From positions 62,001-126,000 of the forward strand of contig NZ_JAMQOT010000001.1 of NCBI RefSeq assembly GCF_029502005.1: a stretch of DNA of 64,000 bases, given 5' to 3'. The stretch's first letter is position 1, and each line of letters opens with the position of its first letter. Positions 60,666-64,000 of this stretch are shown in pieces. The notes below the pieces were generated by a model, which was not told the origin of the DNA, did not search any database, and saw only the letters and a program-made list of their open reading frames with translations. This DNA is from Natrinema salsiterrestre (GTDB lineage Archaea; Halobacteriota; Halobacteria; Halobacteriales; Natrialbaceae). Position numbers and translations under genes: made by a program.

Positions 60666-61712
60666 TTACCTCTCGAGGCGCACGTCCAGACAGACGTTCA
60701 GCTCGTGTGGCGCGTACGAACGGACCGTGTGTCGGTTTTTCACCGTGACGTCGTACTCGGACTCCGCGGCCGCGCGGATCGCCCGTTCACCGGGGCCGAA
60801 GGGGTCGTCTTCGTGCTGAATATCGTAGTAGTGGAGGGTGCAGTCGTCGCCGGCCAGGGTGACGGCCGACTCGAGGAACTCGTCGGCGCTGTGGGGGAGG
60901 TTCATCACGATCCGGTCGGCCCAGTCCTCGTAGTCGATCGCGACGTCGCGGACGTCGTCGTTGATCGCGGTCACCCGGTCTTCGACCCCGTTTCGGTGCG
61001 CGTTCTCGCGGAGGTACTCGATCGCGTCGGGATTGATGTCCACGCCGACACACTCCGCACCGCGTTTCGCGAAGGGAATCACGAAGGGGCCGACGCCGGC
61101 GAACATGTCGAAGGCGTGCTCGCCCGCGGCTCGCGGGCCCTGTCCGCTCGCCGTTTCCGAGGCGCAGTGCGCCTCGCTTCCGCCCACCTGCTCGGCCACC
61201 CGATGGCGCTCGGTTGCGAGCCGCGGCGAGAAGTAGACCTCCGCGAGGTCCAGCAGGAACTCGCAGCCGTACTCCCGGTGGACGACCTCCGTGTCCTCGC
61301 CCGCGAGCAGCTCCCAGTCCCGCACTCGCGTCTCACCTTTGACTTTCGAGGCCTTGTTCAGCACCGTCTCCACGGGAAGGTCCGACTCGAGAATCGCATC
61401 CGTGATCGCCCGCGCGCGCTCGGAGTCGTCCTCGTCGATGAGGGCGGCTTTGCCGAGCCGCTCGTACGTGGGATCGAACGCGAGCAAATCCGCGGGCGTC
61501 GTCTGGCTTTCGCGTTCCGGAACCCGTCGAGAGACGATTTCGACGTCGTCTCCGACGGCTTCACGGGCGGCCTGAGGTGCGGTGACTGGGATGTAGAGCC
61601 AGTTGTCCTCGACGGAGATTTCGTACCCGTCGTCGATCAGATTCGCATCGGCGAGCGTGGAACGCGTCGCTTCACCCCGTTCGGGCGCGACGCGGACGCA
61701 CGGCACTTCCAT
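60666..61712 (-). CDS. tRNA (guanine37-N1)-methyltransferase Trm5
   Basis: A 348-residue class I methyltransferase that modifies G37 next to the anticodon. Residues 1-55 form the archaeal D1 domain; the middle has KVKGETRVRDWELLAGEDTEVVHREYGCEFLLDLAEVYFSPRLATERHRV, the conserved Trm5 block; the SAM site is FDMFAGVGPFVIPFAKRGAECVGVDINPDAIEYL; and the motif NLPHSADEFL supplies the catalytic region. About 22 residues (GGSEAHCASETASGQG and on) are inserted just before the SAM motif, coded by palindromic DNA. ATG 61712 is chosen by homology; the frame extends to 61790. Confidence 0.92.
   Translation of the reverse strand: MEVPCVRVAPERGEATRSTLADANLIDDGYEISVEDNWLYIPVTAPQAAREAVGDDVEIVSRRVPERESQTTPADLLAFDPTYERLGKAALIDEDDSERARAITDAILESDLPVETVLNKASKVKGETRVRDWELLAGEDTEVVHREYGCEFLLDLAEVYFSPRLATERHRVAEQVGGSEAHCASETASGQGPRAAGEHAFDMFAGVGPFVIPFAKRGAECVGVDINPDAIEYLRENAHRNGVEDRVTAINDDVRDVAIDYEDWADRIVMNLPHSADEFLESAVTLAGDDCTLHYYDIQHEDDPFGPGERAIRAAAESEYDVTVKNRHTVRSYAPHELNVCLDVRLER
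61158..61176. repeat. Palindrome inside trm5 (CGAGGCGCA-G-TGCGCCTCG)
   Basis: A perfect 9-bp stem around one base codes for SEAHCASE within an insertion of the Trm5 protein. A second palindrome, CCCGCG-GCT-CGCGGG, is at 61123-61137. I recall similar in-frame SEAHCASE insertions in other haloarchaeal proteins, which suggests a dispersed palindromic repeat family. Confidence 0.6.
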
Positions 61713-61940
61713 ACCCGAAGTGGCCGGCGAGCCGCCGTAACGCTGACGTTTCGTCGATCGCGCTCGAGGTCGATTCCAAGTATAAACCAATATCTGCTAT
61801 ATCAAATACGACGGTCGGGATACGCCCGATCGAAAATCGAGTGAGCGTCGATACCCGGTATAGTCTTCCGTACTACGTACTGCAGAAAATATCAGAATTT
61901 CATCAATTTATCCCCCTTCGACGCGTTGATCGGATGCAGA

Positions 61941-62144
61941 ATGGACGAATACACGCTCGAGGTTCCAGATATGACGTGCGAGGGGTGTGAAATAGTTATT
62001 TCCGGTGCGGTAACTGTCGTTCCCGGCGTCGGCACGGTCGATGCCGATTCGTCGACCGGTCGCGTGACGATTCACGGGGATCCGTCGGCGAAACGTCGAG
62101 CACGGGCCGCCATCGAGAAGGCCGGGTACGACGTCCGCGACTAA
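61941..62144 (+). CDS. HMA-domain metal-binding protein (copper chaperone-like)
   Basis: A 67-residue ferredoxin-fold HMA domain: MDEYTLEVPDMTCEGCEIVI with the metal-binding MTCEGC (Cys 13 and 16), then VVPGVGTVDADSSTGRVTIHG and the helix AAIEKAGYDVRD. Such proteins bind Cu(I) or other soft metals and hand them to P-type ATPases. No ATPase is in the window. The next gene, 106 bp on, encodes a DUF2182 membrane protein, a possible partner. Confidence 0.9.
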   Translation: MDEYTLEVPDMTCEGCEIVISGAVTVVPGVGTVDADSSTGRVTIHGDPSAKRRARAAIEKAGYDVRD

Positions 62145-62250
62145 TGAGGGCCGACTACGACTCGGCTGTCCGTCGAGAGACACCACTGGCCCGGACGGAC
62201 ACCGAACTACCATCGGTACTCCATCACGCCCTCAGGCGAGTGAACGTCGA

Positions 62251-63096
62251 ATGAGTCCCTCGTTCAGGTCTTCGATCGAACGGACGGCTGCTCTCGCTCC
62301 GAATACCGTCAATCGAACGACTGCGGTCGTCGCAGCGATGCTCGGGCTCGACGCGATCTGGTGGCTGTTGCTGTACGACGGCTCCGTCCCGATGCCCGGA
62401 ATGCAGTGGCTGCTGACAGACGCTGCCATCCCGATGGCGGCACCCGGGGCGATGGAACGGGCCGTCTTTCACGTCGGGACGTTCGAGGCTATCGCCGGCT
62501 ACACCGTCACGTGGGGCGTGATGATGTGGGCGATGATGCAACCGGCGATGACTCGGTTCACCCGGGAGTACGCCGCGGCCTATCGGGGATCGGCCGTCGG
62601 CGCGGCGCGGGCGCTGGCATCGTTCCTCGTCGGGTACTACGCCGTCTGGATGGCCTCGGCCTGTATTCCGCTCCTGTACGAAGCGGTTCTCCCGGGCGGT
62701 ATCTACGGCGTGACCCGTGAGTACACGCATCTCGTCATCGGTGGTGCCCTCGTTCTCACCGGGCTCTACCAGCTTTTGGGGTTCAAACGGTCGCTCTTGC
62801 GGACGTGTTGCGCTACGGTCCCGCCGCATCTGGACGGGGTCCTTCGCGGAGTACGGGAGGGACTGTATCACGGCGTCCGCTGTGTCCTGACCTCTTTCGG
62901 GATCTTCTTCCTGGTGATGGTCTTCGTCGGCGAGATGAACCTCGTCTGGATGGTCGCACTGACGGGCGTCGTCACGATAGAGCGCCTGCCACCCTGGGGC
63001 GAGGAGGTCGCCGTCGGAACCGGTCTCGTCTCGCTCGGTGCCGGTCTGATAGTACTGATGTTCCAGCCGACTCTCCCGCTCGCGTTCACTCTCTGA
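62251..63096 (+). CDS. DUF2182 polytopic membrane protein
   Basis: A 281-residue integral membrane protein with about six helices. Motifs fit DUF2182: TWGVMMWAMMQPAMTRF near residue 90, YYAVWMASACIPLLY, LTGLYQLLGFKRSLLRTCCATVP near 170, and CVLTSFGIFFLVMVFVGEMN. Met- and Cys-rich stretches suggest metal contact, and these proteins are called predicted metal-binding integral membrane proteins. It follows the HMA gene, which supports a metal-handling role. Biochemical function is unknown. Confidence 0.85.
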   Translation: MSPSFRSSIERTAALAPNTVNRTTAVVAAMLGLDAIWWLLLYDGSVPMPGMQWLLTDAAIPMAAPGAMERAVFHVGTFEAIAGYTVTWGVMMWAMMQPAMTRFTREYAAAYRGSAVGAARALASFLVGYYAVWMASACIPLLYEAVLPGGIYGVTREYTHLVIGGALVLTGLYQLLGFKRSLLRTCCATVPPHLDGVLRGVREGLYHGVRCVLTSFGIFFLVMVFVGEMNLVWMVALTGVVTIERLPPWGEEVAVGTGLVSLGAGLIVLMFQPTLPLAFTL

Positions 63097-63195
63097 GAGA
63101 TCGCCGCGTACGCGGCCACCGCAAGCGGTGAGAACGGTCGGGGCAGCGTCGCCGTCGGGACCGTTTTTACTCCGACGCCCGTACCGCCCGTCGAG

Positions 63196-63621
63196 ATGAG
63201 TACGCGAACCCGCCTCACGACCGTCGAGACGGTTCACGAAGAACAGTCGTGGCTGTTCACGATTCGAGATCAGTACGGCGACCCCGACGAGGTTGTTCTC
63301 GTTCCCTGCGAGGATAGCGTCGAAGCGTGGATCAACCGCTGTACCCACGAGGCACAGCGATTCGATACGGGACGCGGGGTCGCGATGCGGGACGACCAGC
63401 TCATCTGTCCGAAACACGGGTCGATGTTCGATGCCTGCTCGGGGTACTGTGGCAACGGCGAGGCGGCCGATACGACGCTGCCGTCCGTCGGGATCAGCGT
63501 CGAGGACGACGTCGTCTACCTGACCGACGACGACGCGACCTTCGCCCACGCGGGCGGGATCGACGACGGAAACGATGAGGACGACGACGGTCCCACATCG
63601 ACATCGCACATCGGGTTCTGA
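63196..63621 (+). CDS. Rieske [2Fe-2S] protein
   Basis: A 141-residue soluble Rieske-type protein. Ligand motifs are INRCTHEAQRF (C-x-H) near residues 48-51 and LICPKHGSMFDACSG (C-x2-H) near 71-76. No signal or transmembrane segment is visible, so it is a cytoplasmic ferredoxin-like subunit rather than a respiratory Rieske. The acidic tail DDGNDEDDDGPTSTSHIGF is haloarchaeal. A TTTTTAC element about 30 bp upstream gives a leaderless start. It may give electrons to an oxygenase not in the window, or act with the HMA/DUF2182 pair. Confidence 0.9.
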   Translation: MSTRTRLTTVETVHEEQSWLFTIRDQYGDPDEVVLVPCEDSVEAWINRCTHEAQRFDTGRGVAMRDDQLICPKHGSMFDACSGYCGNGEAADTTLPSVGISVEDDVVYLTDDDATFAHAGGIDDGNDEDDDGPTSTSHIGF

Positions 63622-63702
63622 TTCGTAGCACCCGTTCGTCGAAGACGAGCGCAGTCGTGTCGTCTGGCAAGGGTTTTTCGCGTCCCACTTCGGGACAACC
63701 AC

Positions 63703-64000
63703 ATGGACAGACGAACCGTCTCGAGTGGCACCGAGTGGGAACCGAACGTCGGGTACTCCCGGTCGATCCGCGCCGGCTCGCAGGTACACGTCTCGGGAAC
63801 GACGGCGACCGACGACGACGGTGCCGTCGTCGCGCCCGGTGATCCGTACGCCCAGACCGTTCGAGCGCTCGAGATCATCGGTGACGCACTCGAGAAGGCG
63901 GGAGCGACGCTCGCGGATGTCGTCCGCACGCGGATCTACGTGACCGACATCGAGGACTGGGAAGCGGTCGGAGAAGCCCACGGCGAGTTCTTCGCGGACG
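63703..64000 (+). CDS. RidA-family protein, 5' part
   Basis: The first 99 residues of a RidA/YjgF/Rid protein, cut by the window end. Motifs [58 protein letters not shown] and [20 protein letters not shown] are typical. Most RidA proteins hydrolyse enamine/imine intermediates, but the catalytic Arg (R105 in the classic form) is past or near the cut, in the RTRIYVTD block the Arg is present. Function is inferred from family. About 80 bp after the Rieske gene. Confidence 0.88.
   Translation, partial: MDRRTVSSGTEWEPNVGYSRSIRAGSQVHVSGTTATDDDGAVVAPGDPYAQTVRALEIIGDALEKAGATLADVVRTRIYVTDIEDWEAVGEAHGEFFAD

Noticed and set aside
62224-63981. 585-codon open frame antisense to DUF2182, Rieske and RidA genes
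   Set aside because: Spans three well-supported genes on the other strand and an intergenic gap; composition is not protein-like.

Overview
The window is haloarchaeal chromosomal DNA. It is GC-rich with strongly acidic predicted proteins, many apparently leaderless genes (TATA-like box about 25-30 bp before the ATG), ATGA stop/start overlaps, and family markers restricted to or typical of Halobacteria: HTH-10 (bacterio-opsin activator) regulators, HalOD1 output proteins, the NP1902A-type F420 oxidoreductase, archaeal pantoate kinase and phosphopantothenate synthetase, GGGP synthase, LSm plus L37e, and Tat-lipobox binding proteins. A member of Natrialbales is my guess for the lineage, but nothing here proves it. 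Gene order is dense and ordinary. No CRISPR array, intact transposase or integrase was seen.

Layout. 1-1053: C-terminal part of an Lhr-like helicase. 1.3-11.2 kb: a fatty-acid and alcohol/keto metabolism region: alpha/beta hydrolase plus winged-helix regulator, then on the other strand HADH-ECH fusion, PaaI thioesterase and MaoC hydratase, ACAD10-like phosphotransferase, alpha-hydroxy-acid dehydrogenase overlapping a HAD hydrolase, SDR, and an AhpD-like protein. 11.4-21.6 kb: F420 oxidoreductase, AIR-synthase-like protein, HTH-10 regulator, HalOD1 protein, Dna2-like nuclease-helicase, SPW-repeat membrane protein, several small haloarchaeal proteins and a DUF2342-type zinc metalloprotease. 21.8-27.3 kb: information and core metabolism (LSm-L37e, threonine synthase, GGGP synthase, Sir2, AspRS). 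27.5-31 kb: chemotaxis transducer and Tat-exported lipase-like protein. 31.1-37.7 kb: the two archaeal CoA enzymes pantoate kinase and phosphopantothenate synthetase, separated by a giant membrane protein with 13 DUF1508 repeats, an HTH-10 regulator and a methyltransferase. 37.8-42 kb: HalOD1 protein, glycine-zipper miniprotein, TyrRS, acyl-CoA dehydrogenase, a 56-residue C4HC3 zinc finger and BirA. 42-49 kb: a dipeptide/oligopeptide-type ABC importer with both ATPases fused. 49-51.4 kb: small haloarchaeal proteins and a universal stress protein. 51.5-55.9 kb: a 1454-residue secreted repeat protein. 56.4-58.4 kb: bioY-bioM-bioN biotin ECF transporter. 58.8-60.5 kb: the longest gene-poor stretch, partly AT-rich, ending at a tRNA-Thr(CGT). 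60.7-64 kb: Trm5 methyltransferase, HMA metal-binding protein, DUF2182 membrane protein, Rieske protein and the start of a RidA-family protein.

How the genes work together. The beta-oxidation-type genes (HADH-ECH, PaaI, MaoC, acyl-CoA dehydrogenase, phosphotransferase, SDR) point to acyl-CoA degradation. CoA supply (pantoate kinase, phosphopantothenate synthetase) and biotin uptake with ligation/regulation (BioYMN, BirA) are also present. The most unusual objects are the 13-repeat DUF1508 membrane protein, the secreted protein with about sixteen 23-residue Q-x-Q/GAAxGA repeats, the PHD-like miniprotein, the large insertions in the fused ABC ATPase, a palindromic insertion inside trm5, and the decayed region beside tRNA-Thr.
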